Source of the DNA: Dermanyssus gallinae
Taxonomy: Eukaryota > Arthropoda > Arachnida > Mesostigmata > Dermanyssidae
Assembly (NCBI GenBank): GCA_003439945.1
Contig: QVRM01005667.1
Location: 1 to 64,000, forward strand
Reading direction: 5' to 3'
DNA: 64,000 nucleotides
Positions 25,881 through 36,677 of this stretch are shown here, piece by piece. Made by a program: the position numbers and the translations under genes. Below the pieces are notes generated by a model. The model was not told the DNA's origin and did no database searches. It worked only from the letters and a program-made list of their open reading frames with translations. Position 1 is the first letter of the stretch. The number at the start of each line of letters is the position of its first letter.

Positions 25881-26244
25881 CATACATATTGATTCCCAAA
25901 TCAGCAAATGCAATTAGGAAAGATTGCACCGAAATGGGTAGATATGAAAACACAACAAAAAGCTGTCTTGAAAGACACAGTATCAAAACGAAATCAAATT
26001 CAAACGACATGAGGCGGTACGGTACAGCAAGGCAGGCCAACTACCGAAACACTAACGAACAAAAAAATGAGAAGCTGATTAGCTGAAATATTGTTATTTG
26101 CAATGCGACAACATCGTGCGTACAAGCCGAAAAATGCTTGCCGGCCGGCTAACCTACCTGAGTGGCGGTGAACGTCTTCAATACGTCGAGTCGAGGCCCG
26201 CCTCCGGCACCGGCAGTCGGCACCGGGTGTCGTTTGCGGTTCAT
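19969..26244 (-). CDS. HARBI1-like PIF/Harbinger transposase-derived protein, eight exons
   Basis: Exons (minus strand, join of plus coordinates): 26158-26244, 25341-25497, 23246-23956, 22217-22344, 21431-21563, 20901-21086, 20452-20626, 19969-20236. Every junction is GT/AG and phases match, giving 614 residues from ATG 26244 to TGA 19969. Residues 1-81 are basic. Residues 82-290 are low complexity (P/T-rich, a Q run, N/S-rich). FRLTRETFQHIYEDLSPFL and AIALWVLGG (about 290-330) match the HARBI1 N-terminal region. NCAGALNFTHIP, YVNQAGF, SDYRFCDLSIGYPG, CYPL, TPF, KAFKLLRSRF and CIAAACCALHNVCE follow in family order. Family members use a DDE triad for DNA cleavage; here the matching positions are N390, S425 and Q517, and the usual GDSGYPL is GTCYPL. 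I infer a domesticated, probably nuclease-dead protein, perhaps DNA-binding. Autonomous Harbinger elements are less heavily interrupted. No terminal inverted repeats were seen. Confidence 0.87.
22345..23245 (-). other. Intron 3 of the HARBI1-like gene
   Basis: This 901-bp GT-AG interval joins codon halves G and CT to give alanine between NL and IALWVLGG. Nothing recognisable lies inside; the open frame at 23036-23272 is not needed to keep the reading frame. Confidence 0.8.
23957..25340 (-). other. Intron 2 of the HARBI1-like gene
   Basis: A 1384-bp interval with (AT)n at 24271-24287 and 24400-24414. A minus-strand frame near 24531-24728 looks faintly coding, but including it would need extra splice sites. 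The direct join of exons 2 and 3 is in frame, so I leave it out. Confidence 0.75.
25498..26157 (-). other. Intron 1 of the HARBI1-like gene
   Basis: A 660-bp interval between CAG/GTAGGT at exon 1 and TTTACAG before exon 2. It includes an AC-rich stretch near 25508-25527 and a long (AT)n at about 25836-25874. Confidence 0.75.
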
Positions 26245-26595
26245 GCTGTTCACCGTTGTTCCACCTGTGCACGATGAACGCGACGTCTGCTAGGCCAGGA
26301 GGTTGAAGAACCTATAACCGAGGAACGCTACGTTGGCCGATTACTGTCCGACAGCTTGTGGCCGACTCAGGTGGATTGTCCACGGCGGCGGCGTTCCCGT
26401 CGCTACTACGCTGCTAAGTAGATAGCGGTGCGCTTAGAATCGGATACACAGCGCCGCTATAACCGCCACACCATCGTCTACTAGTCCGGAACCAGCAGTG
26501 GTAGTGTGGGGCAGGTCATGAAGCGCCACCAATCTTTACCTGCAAAGTGGCAACAACAAGACAACTGGAAGTCAGTCAGTCATTCATTGACTGTG

Positions 26596-26596
<1 letters not shown>
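26245..26596. other. Region upstream of the HARBI1-like gene
   Basis: Relatively GC-rich sequence (about 26330-26480) directly upstream of the start ATG, so it probably holds the 5' UTR and promoter. No TATA box is evident. It ends at the retroelement fragment and its (ATT)n. Confidence 0.45.

Positions 26597-26597
<1 letters not shown>

Positions 26598-26634
<37 letters not shown>
26598..26634. repeat. (ATT)n microsatellite
   Basis: About twelve ATT units directly precede the retroelement fragment at 26640. The run is on the opposite strand sense to the (AAT)n that follows the fragment. Confidence 0.9.
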
Positions 26635-26637
<3 letters not shown>

Positions 26638-26639
26638 AT

Positions 26640-27163
26640 CAACGCAGTCTTAAAGAAGGCTCTTCGTAGAGCCGGCATACCAAGCACCCTAGAGCCCAGG
26701 TTGGGCTTCGAAGACGACAAAAGACCCGACGGCGTCACCATTCTGCCATGGTCTAAGGGCAAATGTCTGTTATGGGATGCCACAGTATCATGTACAGTGG
26801 CTCCGTCATACTTGATGCATAGCGCTACCCGGTCAGGGTGGGTTGCCGAACATGCTGAGATTGCAAAAAAACGCAAATACTCTGACCTGGAGAAAAGATA
26901 CCACTTCGTACCCGTCGCCATGGAAACGATGGGCCCAATCAGCAAAACCCACAAGTGTCTTCCTCAAAGACCTAGGTATCAAAATCAGTGCTAACACGGG
27001 TGACCAGCGCGAGGGTGAGTTTCTACGTCAGCAACTCTCGCTCGCAGTGTGTAGGGGAAACGCCGCCGCTGTCATCGGCTCTATGGATTGAGGAGCGGGG
27101 GTGAGCCTAGGCGGGTACACGTTTAGATCCCACAATTGTAGAGAAACACCGAAAAATTGAATA

Positions 27164-27260
<97 letters not shown>
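26640..27260 (+). mobile_element. Retroelement 3' fragment (PD-(D/E)XK-like domain) with (AAT)n tail, copy 1
   Basis: The frame reads KKALRRAGIPSTLEPRLG, KRPDGVTILPW, KGKCLLWDAT, then in a shifted frame VPVAMET...GP, DLGIKISANTGD, QREGEFLRQQLSLAVCRGNAAAVIGSMD. It ends at 27091. About 70 bp of UTR follow, then (AAT)n at 27165-27259. RPDG plus L(L/V)WD resembles a PD-(D/E)XK nuclease core. This C-terminal arrangement is known to me from invertebrate retroelement polyproteins, whose clade I cannot name. The copy is 5' truncated and frameshifted. Three more fragments lie at 52.9-55.5 kb. Confidence 0.65.
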
Positions 27261-27262
<2 letters not shown>

Positions 27263-27350
27263 CATCAATTACCAGTGAACCATATGCATACTTTAGCTAG
27301 GTATACATATACCAACCTAGACACACACACGCATATACAGGTCCCTATAC

Positions 27351-27463
27351 AGTTTTGAAACGGCCCGAGCGATATAGGCGAAGGTAACGGCGGTGAACGA
27401 GAAAGAGACCCCAATTCCACCGTAGAGAAAAGATAGCCACAACATTCCTAATGTCAACTTCGT
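27351..27463 (-). CDS. Candidate isolated exon, hydrophobic segment
   Basis: On the minus strand a pyrimidine-rich CTCTTCTCAG acceptor precedes a frame reading TKLTLGMLWLSFLYGG and SFSFTAVTFAYIARAVSKL, with a possible GT donor at 27349-27350. The peptide looks like a membrane-spanning helix. I find no partner exons and no family match, so this may be chance. Confidence 0.22.
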
Positions 27464-28677
27464 CTGAGAAGAGCATGGGGCTGATACAGTCTTCATTGGC
27501 GGCGAGCGTTGCAAGATCGTGGCACGTTGCAGTGAGTCGAGGCCAAGCCCCGCGACTAGGAAAGCCTGCAGACTGCGTGCGGCCTACTGTTCACTGTATA
27601 GCTCAACCACGCGCTGATTTCTATCATACGCGTGCTTCCTAGCGACCTTTAAGCGACCACTAGAGATGAAACCTTCATTTAATGGCATCCTTGTGTGTCG
27701 CTGGTATTTACGATACCGTTGTGGTCGGGTTTGCATTTCAAACAACAGAGCCTCCGAGTGAAGCCAAGACGCTCAAAACAGCAACTGACAAAAATTATAT
27801 ATGTGGCCGTTGTGAGCGCGATGGGCCAATCGAGGAAAACCCGAACATTACGTACGCATCACTACAGGAAATATTGTTTTCGCCGTACAATATTGTATCC
27901 TGTAAGGTGTTCGCTGCATAGTAAGCTAAAAAACGACCTCGCATTGCGTTTTTGCGCAAGCGTTTCCGGTGAAGACTTTCGGGTGATGAGCACTTCGCCA
28001 ACTTCTCTCAACAGATCATGAGGCCTGGATACATTCGATAGCCCGGTCGCTCTTCTTTCTGTCTCAAAGTAGAGAAAAGAGAGTGGCCACCGTGAAAGCA
28101 GACCCCGTCGACAGAAACGAAGCATTAGCGGTTGACCGCAAAGTGACGGCGTCCACTTTTGACAACCAGGAGTGAAATTCTGACAATAGTCGTAGTCGGA
28201 GAAGGCTGTACTTTGTAACGAAACGGGAGAACGCGTATGTAGTGATATAGTATGTACTTTGTTTCATAGGAGGCAAAAACGAACATATTGGCGTGTTTGA
28301 AGAAAAAGTTCGCTTTTCGTTGGCCTTGCTTGCGGAAGAAAGTCCATTCAACGATGTCTAGCCGAAGAAAAATAGCCGTCTTTAGGTAGTACGATTTGGA
28401 ATAAAAATTGAGATCACCACATCTTAACTCGCAAACTCTCCTGAGTACGACTATTTCCCTATTAGTAGTAAGATTAGGCAGACTTTTAACCCGAAACATG
28501 TCGGTATATTCAGTGTTTCTATCAAACACATAATTCGCTCGGAATCGGCACTTTTTTTTATAGGCGATGTCCAATCAGCCACTTCGGTGTAATATTTAAT
28601 CGGTACTTTCACTGTCACTTCTAAACGAAGTTTCTCCGCCCCTCCCGTATAATATATATATATATATAATATATATA
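27464..28677. other. Unrecognised intergenic DNA
   Basis: No recognisable domain. The open frames at 28064-28574 on the minus strand overlap each other and show no family features. It ends in a short (AT)n at about 28651-28678. Confidence 0.4.
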
Positions 28678-28683
28678 TTACTG

Positions 28684-28870
28684 AGCAAGACGGCTTAGTG
28701 GCAAAGGTTTTGCCTTGCATTCGGGAAGCCTGGGTTCGAGACCCAGACCGGCCACTCTTAAATTAGTTTGCATGGTTTTCAATTTAGACAAGACTAATGC
28801 CGGAGTGGATTCAAAATTAGCAATGACATGAAAAAATCGTACACGGGCATTAGCCTTACGGAAAAACACA
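28684..28870 (+). mobile_element. tRNA-like sequence, probably a SINE head
   Basis: 28684-28755 has a D-arm-like GGCTTAGTGGCAAAGG, a middle GCCTTGCATTCGGGAAG, and a T-arm CTGGG-TTCGAGA-CCCAG with a good 5-bp stem and B box. The acceptor stem does not pair well and the anticodon arm gives an eight-base loop, so a functional tRNA gene is unlikely. The LTGCATTCGGGA-type head is common in tRNA-derived SINEs. The body may extend into the A/T-rich sequence that follows; the 3' end is not defined. Confidence 0.5.
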
Positions 28871-30870
28871 CATGTGCTGACCGACCAGCCGACGTATGCA
28901 TACGTAGGATCATTGATCATGATGAACAAAGCCACGACCACCCCCCCCCCCTCCCTGATGGCAAGCTTCTTTTCAGCATACCGCAAATACCTCTGCGCAT
29001 GTTTCGCATGAACGTCTATGCGCACTTCCGCCCTTTTTTTCTTACGTGCCGGGAGTTGTGCGGGTTCGTCTCTGTGTGTTGTACTGCTGCACCTAGTCTG
29101 GCCTTCAGCTGTGATGATGACGACGACGACCACGAAGACGAGAAAAGCTTTGACTGCTAGTTGTAGTTGCCTTTTATGCCGTTGCCACCCGTATGGACGC
29201 TGGCGCCAGCACGACGTTTATTCGATTCCCACTGTTTTTTGTTCGCATGCGCAGTCAACCTCGTTGTCCACCCGTTGAGCCTAGGAGCTGCTGGAACCGT
29301 TGTTGTGGTATTATTATTATTATTATTATTATTATCACCGCCAACTATCGTCGTCATTATTACAGAATCGTCGCCACCGAAAAATACCTTTTGCGGAACG
29401 TCTACGCCAGCACCTACAACCACCAACACGAGTCAACGCAAAACGACGTGAAGGCACTGACGATCGGCCCCAACAACGAAAGGCGCAGCTGCAGCAACAA
29501 AAATAGCAGCGACAGAGGCGGCAGCAGCAGGTACAACAGTATCAGCATTAGCAGCAGCAGAAGCAGCTCAAGCACAACAACTGCCTCTGCGCATAAAGTC
29601 CGCGCGTAGAAGTGGACTGGAGCGGGGCTACAATGTTGATGGCAGTGGCGGTGGGCCGAAGATTACGGCTGAAAAGAACCCCTCGGAAGCCCCCTGAGGA
29701 ACCCCTCGTCCGTCCGTCAGAAGAGCCGTGCCGCCATTTTGCAACCCGCCGGCAATCGCCGAATGAACCCGAATAACGTGGGTCTGTCTCCCCGTTGTTT
29801 GTTCGATCGTTAGTTAGTTAGCTAGTTAGTGAACCAGTTGGCTAGTCACCCATCGTAACACCCCACCACTCTCTCACTCACTTACCTACTTAGTTAACTA
29901 TAATAATTAAGGTAACGCCTTTGAAAGAAATGGCCAGCTGTGCAAGTAGAAATGGTATAGCCAGCTCTGATGGTTGGGCCACCATAGCCACGAGCCGGAG
30001 CCAGCTTGTTCCAGACAGTTTTGACGTCGTCGTCTTCACCATCGTCATCACCATCATCATCCCCACGCCATCATCATCACTACCGTTCTCGCTTGTGCGT
30101 TGTCGTTGTAGTGGTGACCGTGACAAGAAGCCGACAACAGCGTGCGCCCCGAGCAGCAGCAGCAGCGGCGGCCGCCCTCACACACGGCCTCAATGGCTAT
30201 CAACTGCTTGTGACTCAGAAAGCCAAGGTCTTCATCAACATCGGCATCATCATCATCATCCATCGCCGTTGTCGCTACCAGACCGAGGCGGCAGCAGCAG
30301 CATCAGCAGCAGCCAAAGCTAAAACCGAAGCCGGAGCTGAACCGGCTACTACGCTACAGCGGCACGGCAAGCATACCCCACTCCCAACCCCCCCGCCCGG
30401 CCGACCGACCGGCCGGCCGTCATAGAGGCCAAGGCTGCGTTTGGTGCTGCACTTGTTCTGCTCCAACTGTGTTCCTGAAGCGCAACTACTGCATTACGAT
30501 TATGTTACGCCGTTTGAGTGCTGGTAGAGTAGTCGAGCTGCAACCGCTGCCACTGCTGCTGCTGCTACGGATCGGGTCGTACCACACACAGACACGTCTT
30601 TCTCATTGACGTGTGTGGAAGATCGCGCGCACGACGCGGCGTTAACCTTAGCAACTGCGTCAGCAACAACCCTAGCAGCAATTGTTGTAGCATTGCCATT
30701 GCCAACTGCAGCAAACCAACACCAGTACCAACACCAACACCAACGGCGGGCCGTGTAGTATAGCCGCTAGTATGCAGTCAGTCATCATTCCGGATTCAGG
30801 CTGGAAGACAGAGTAGCATAGCCAAAGAGAAACACAGATATAGAGGGAGGGGTAGGCAAAAGAAAGAAGG

Positions 30871-30909
<39 letters not shown>

Positions 30910-31518
30910 AGAGAAAGAGAAAGAAAGAAAGAGAGTGAAAGGGAGGAGAGAAGGGGGAACGCGGAGAAAGAATCAGTCGCGCCTTCTTCCGCTTAAGATG
31001 CGGAATGCTGGATACCGTCCATCCAAAGCATACGTCAGGTGACTTCGCCCGTTGCAAGTAGTTTGAGTAAAATCTCAACTTGAGAGGCGAACTTGAGTGT
31101 CGCCGCTGCAAGATCTCGCCAGCAGCCGTAAGCCGCAGTCTGCTAATCATCTAGCCTACATCAGACCACCCAAACGAACGCTAGCACACAACAACCCGGA
31201 CATCTGAACGCAGCAGAAGCCAGCGCCATTGCCAGTCAGTTAGTCGCTGACAATGGCTGCCTGCCTGCCCTGCACGAGGCACGATCAACTTTCCCTATTC
31301 TGCCTGATTGTCTACTTCTGGTAACTTCTGGTGTGAAAGTTCTTGGTTCATCTATTCTTACCTCTCACGAGTCCAAGCGCATTGAATTGAAGGAATGCGA
31401 CATAAGGCGTGCGGTCCCACACACCACACGGTCAGCACATACGGTCCGGTCACGTCGACGTGAGCCACGTGGCGCAGACGGCCAGTACGCCACTGTACCT
31501 CAACCCGCTTAGACTACC
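28871..31518. repeat. CAN/GTN-rich simple-sequence island
   Basis: ATT/TTA run at 29310-29334, CAG/CAA tracts at about 29480-29580, CAT/CAG tracts at 30040-30320, CAA/CCA tracts at 30680-30750, and (AT)n at about 30871-30905 followed by a GA-rich tract. Frames in all phases are S/Q/H/I- or T-rich. This could be UTR or low-complexity exon sequence of an unseen gene, but nothing shows it. Confidence 0.5.
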
Positions 31519-31724
31519 GAAAAAATACTTTCTGGGCTGACTTTCAGCTTTAAGATTTAACGTCCATGGGACTGCTTTTCGCATTGCTCCATACGGACGG
31601 ACCCCCATAAATACCAATGTGCAACGGTGGGGCTCGAACCCGCGCACCTATGTGTCTCCTCCGGCCGCGGGGGGGAAGGGGGGGACACCTATGTGTCTCC
31701 TCCACCACGCCGCCAGGCTCGACA
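31519..31724 (-). mobile_element. tRNA-derived SINE, copy B
   Basis: Minus-strand copy of the SINE at 2933-3185, with B box GGGTTCGAGCC (near 31632) and the tail TTAACGTCCATGG region near 31560. It is flanked by 13-bp direct repeats CGCTTAGACTACC (31506-31518) and CGCTTAAACTACC (31725-31737), a likely target-site duplication. Inside, CACCTATGTGTCTCCTCC occurs twice (near 31646 and 31686) around a G-rich insert, a private duplication. Confidence 0.8.
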
Positions 31725-31737
31725 CGCTTAAACTACC

Positions 31738-33601
31738 TACTTTTAGGAGAAAGATCATGCATCTGAGATCATGAACACGTGGTCCAGATTCGTTTGTCAC
31801 ACTCTTTTTTTTTGAAGGTCTCGAAAATGCGTTATGCACTTGCGTTGCTGGCAGCTAGCAGCATACCTCGGGACCATGGGACTCGCGCCCACTAAAACCG
31901 AAATCCTCCCCACGCCCCAAGGTCAGCGATTGCATTGACATTACTTCGACCTCGTTTGTCACAACAGTGTAGTGTGTCCCATGTGCCCACGGGCTGATGA
32001 AGGCTAATAACCAAGTTGCGAGCTGAGGGCTGTTCTTGCAGCAACTGGCAGCAAGAGGACCTCAAGCTGTCTGTTGCTGCTTTCTTGTCATGTCTTCCGT
32101 CTTCAGGGATTCGGCCTGCTTCTATTGCTTAAGGGTGACCGGGCACAGAACGGCGGAACGAACCCGCGTCGCTCCTCAACGCGCGTTCGCCCAAATCAAG
32201 CAGCCGCGTTATACAATACCTACTGTAAAACCATACACTTGTTTGACTCTTCAGAGCCGTAAGCTGCACAAATACTGCGTCGGGTCCTTACTTTAAGGGT
32301 CGTGTCTGCCTTTGCTGGTAATAATGCAAAGCGATATCGGCCACGTTTATCGCTGAATAAGGCTTTAACCCAAATCCAGATCATCAATGATTAACAACCA
32401 GGTTGTGACTGAGAACGGCAGTTGGTTGTTCGTGAACGACCAAATATGCAAGCACGTTTAGCAAAACGTTTATTTTTAGAAATAGGAAAAGGTAGCTAAC
32501 TCGCATAATCAGAAATTTATACTATAGTATTCAAGAGTTCCATTACGGCACATCGATAAGCGTCGACATTAATCGACACCGGTCCGATAGAAGGCGGTAT
32601 TCAAGCCACAAACAACTTAATCTATCCGTGCCAATTTGACTTGAATTTTGAACTTGGCCAATTAATTACCAATATGGCTTAACAGTAGCCTAAACTGGTA
32701 ACGACAATAGCATTGTCTAAATTCAGGTAGTCCTACTTGATTATTATCCAGTAAATGTGTGCGTTCGGGAACGGAATAGCGTGTTTGGCATTGATTTAGA
32801 ACTAATTCGATCACCGTCATATAGTGATGGTTTACACCAACCATAGCTATCTCTTATACGGTTGGCTCCGATTGTCATACACACCTTAAACTCGTAGGCT
32901 ATTTGGACTACCCATTCAACCAGAATTAAGATATTTCTTTGTTTTGCCCAGTAGAGCAGTTTGAAGAACAGTTGAACCGACCCCTAACATTCGCCAAAAG
33001 CCGTCTCGAGAGGACACAGCACAGGGCTTGGATTAAGCTCACTCGAGGGGGAGATTTGATCAACTCACAGAAGGGGACATTCACTTTGATCAAGCACACA
33101 TCGGGTGCCGTCAGGATAGTGTGTTTAAATGACTCGCGAGCTACAGGATCCGACAGCGCAATATTCTTACAAGAAACAAATCCTTTAATTCACAGCAAGT
33201 TTAATTTGCCTTCCCCGCACAGCTAAACTCTACAGCCTCGCACCTCCCATTCGACGGCGAAACCGTTGATCCACCCAATGGGCACAGCGAGTTGACGTTT
33301 TGAAGCCAGCCTATTTTTCTCAGGCCGTGAAGGGCCTAGTGTACTCTTTACAGTCGCCTCTGAACGTCTGAAATGCCACTGAACATTAGAAGCCTGTCAT
33401 GTTGCAGGCAGTCCGACAGTGGTAGCCCAAGTTGTGTAATGTGTAGTTGATCTTCAAATTATGAGTGGGTTTTCCATATGAAAAATGAGAGAAATGTCGA
33501 AAGGTTTTTCTGCATAGATATTCTAGCACGAACGAGAGCTCTGTTGACGATCTACACGGAATTCTACTTATTAGTTGCAAGTGTAGCTGCTTAGAGATGG
33601 A
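31738..33601. other. Unrecognised intergenic DNA
   Basis: No domain-bearing frame. The frames at 32036-32296 and 32939-33226 are short and unsupported. Confidence 0.45.
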
Positions 33602-33662
33602 GCAATCTCTAAGCTCTAAGCTTAGAGACTAGCAAACTCTAAGCTTAGAGCTTAGAGATTGC
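33602..33662. repeat. Perfect 26-bp palindrome with nested palindromes
   Basis: Arms 33602-33627 and 33637-33662 are exact reverse complements around the 9-nt spacer ACTAGCAAA. Each arm contains CTCTAAGCTTAGAG, itself a perfect 14-bp palindrome. A partial extra copy, GCTTAGAGCTTAGAGATTT, lies at 34934-34952. Confidence 0.95.
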
Positions 33663-35954
33663 AAGTCGCCAAGCAAAATATTCAGCTCCTGGGTGCCTCC
33701 ATATTGTGTGAGGGTTTTGCCAAAGTACTGAAATATTGCCAGGAGAAGCCATGGGCAATGCTCGAGCGCCTTCCCTCGTTGAGGCTCACAATGTGCTCTG
33801 TGTTTGTTGCATTCTTTAACTTCAGCAGTTCCAATTTAGAGTTAGAGTAGTAATATATATTTCAACTCGGAGTTTAGAGTGGATGCCGAACAAAATAATT
33901 GCCTCGTTGAAATAAAAGTTATTGGTCATTTTAACATAGTTAGAGATCACCTGTAGCAAAACGCTTACTAATTAATATGCGACACTAAGATATAAACTGC
34001 AAATTACAAAAACTGACGATATCGTATTGCAACGGGGATACTAAACAAAGCTCAGAAGATGTATAATCTTGACCGCATCAACAATAAGTTATTTTCAGAG
34101 TAAGTCGTGAGTCTACTCCTGATCCTCTGTGATAGAAGCATTGGGGAAATGGGAATGCCGCCTGTGCATCAGCTTGCGCCAATAAAACGACTTTAAAACA
34201 TATGTCACCTCTTTTTTCTGGTACCACCAGGCTGACAATGGCCAGCTGATAACAAAAACAAAACTACAACTGCAACCCGTTAGCTGCTGGAAGCGACATC
34301 GACCGTAAATATTGTGCCACAACAAGAAAAGCAAAAAACAACTCTTAACTGCATAAGAATGCAAGCAGCAACTCCGGCAGACCACGAAATAAAGCACGCA
34401 GTTATCATCCCAATTACAAACTACCTGGCCTGAAGCTCATACTCAAGGAAAAATACGTGGCGTGTTAATACTCGCAGCATCCATCGTTACAACAGAGCTA
34501 GACGGTGTCATTGTGCGTATTCGTGGCGTTGGCTGATGACGGCATTTTGCTGCTGCTGCTGCCTATTTGCGATCTGCCTCAATGTTTCTGCGTCCACCGC
34601 AATGGATTTGGCACCTTGCCAACTCGACGCCGCCAGAAAGGAAACAGCTTAATAGAGACGAAAAGTTCGACCGAACGAATCTGCATATGCCAATCGGCCA
34701 ATCCCATATCTTATGAACAAATCCAACGATATGGACGGCATCGTGAAGTCGGGTCGGGTCGGGTCGAAGACGTCTGCTTGTTCGCTTAGGACATAATGTG
34801 TGACGACGCCAACATTTAAACGTCGCCGAGCTAAGTCGATGCTGATCCGGACGAGTACAGTTCGATCAAAGGGCGTGATGCGGAGCAGAAAGCCAGAGTT
34901 CAGAGATTGGAATCGACGCCAAGGTCCGTTCTGGCTTAGAGCTTAGAGATTTACTTGTCGCGATCGAAGGCGTCTAGCGTTGTAGCCGTAGGTCTTTACT
35001 GCAGTACGATGCTTATTGCAGTGATGCTTACCGGTAGCGTTTAACCAGTCCTGAAGACCGCCTGGCGACTTAAGACAAGTAGTGTTCTATTTACGTAGAG
35101 GCGCAGAGTATTCTAGCGTTCAGATAAAGCCCTTGCATGAGATGGGTTCAAAGACGACGGCGATAATTGCATGAGATAGTTCAACAACGCATACGGACGC
35201 ATACATAGCTAAACCCGGCCGGCCGGCAGGCAAGCATCAAGTGATTTGTTCCGCCCTTGAAAAGTATTATCATGCGTGCTTGAGAACGAGATTGCCGTCG
35301 AACAGTAGGACAGTTGAAGTCGCGGTCATTATGTGGCGATCGAGTGGATGGAACATCGGACGGAAGGGGCTCGAACTATACATATCAATGAATGAGGGAA
35401 CGCGCAATGACGCGGTCATTGCGACGCCAAGAACCCACTGCCGCAACACCCGGGGCCGCTTCTGGGCATGCTGGTGATTGTGGTCGAGGTGTCGACAGTT
35501 ACAGAATATTCCATTGAGCCCACCAAGATAGAGCAGGATTAGCGTGGAGAGAGCACAGAGGAACCTTGGACCACCCAAAAGCCCCACGTGCTACCCCCTA
35601 CTTAAGTCTCACCGCTACTCCGCGCTTCTCGGCGTTCTTTTTCTCGACCCCCCCCCCTCTGGGTTGTTTCCCACTGAACCCCACAACCGAACTAAGTGGT
35701 GAGTGCCAACACGCTTTGAAGACAATTGCTTTGCCTTCTCTCAATGGCTCGCTCGTTTATCAGTTAGGATCTATCCTCCGTCCCCAACGGGCTTGGAACT
35801 CACCGTGAGGTATCTCCTCAATGCACCGAGGGCCGGACATGTTGAGATATCTAGGGTTTCCCCAACAGTCCTTGTGGCACCATGGCCGCGGTATGGTTTA
35901 TCATCTATTCTCAGTGGCATGGTTTATCATCTATTCTCAATGAGCATCGCTCAA
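33663..35954. other. Unrecognised intergenic DNA
   Basis: No gene recognised. It includes a partial copy of the palindrome arm (34934-34952). A short direct repeat, TGGTTTATCATCTATTCTCA, lies at about 35894 and 35920. Confidence 0.45.
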
Positions 35955-36035
35955 AGAAAATTCGATCAACAAGCAGGGATCGAAGCGGCGACACCCCGGT
36001 AGATGACAACCATGACTAGCGCACTAGTCCCCTTC
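35955..36035 (-). mobile_element. Possible tRNA-like SINE head, second family
   Basis: On the minus strand, GGACTAGTGCGCTAGTCATGG (A-box-like region) is followed about 35 bases later by GCTTCGATCCCTGC (B-box-like). The spacing fits a tRNA-derived promoter. No second copy is seen in the window, so this rests on box matches alone. Confidence 0.35.
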
Positions 36036-36612
36036 GTTCATCAGTTACTGTCTTCTTTCTAAGTTACTGGGATTGTTACGCATGGAACACGTGTAACAAC
36101 GAACACTTTGCACATATATCATCATAATGCTGCTGCTGTCCGCCGCCAGAGTCGCAAAGGTAATCACCACCCCCGCCGTTTTGTAATGTTTACTACAACA
36201 TATATTTTACTGATAGTGAGACAAATAACTATAACAATTCGAGAATGACAACATTTTCAAGATCCACTCGAAGATTGCAGTAAAGCCGCGTGGTGCGGTC
36301 TACGCTTACACAACGACCACTGATCGTCCCTCCACGCCATCTAAATCACTTTTTTCATCACGAGCCAGATCCTTGAAAGTGTGTATGCATTTGTGTGTGA
36401 AAATGTGTATGCATTTGACGTTCAGACGACCTTGCCTATATATATATATATATATATATAATATTCCATTCGGGTGTAAGACTGTATACCATGCATCGTA
36501 ATAAGCAGACAGAAAAGATGGAAAGTAGATGAATAAGTAAATCCTGCCTCAACAATACTAATAAATAGAGCAACAGCGAGAAAAAATAAAGTTAAAAACT
36601 CAATGACCGCAA

Positions 36613-36677
<65 letters not shown>

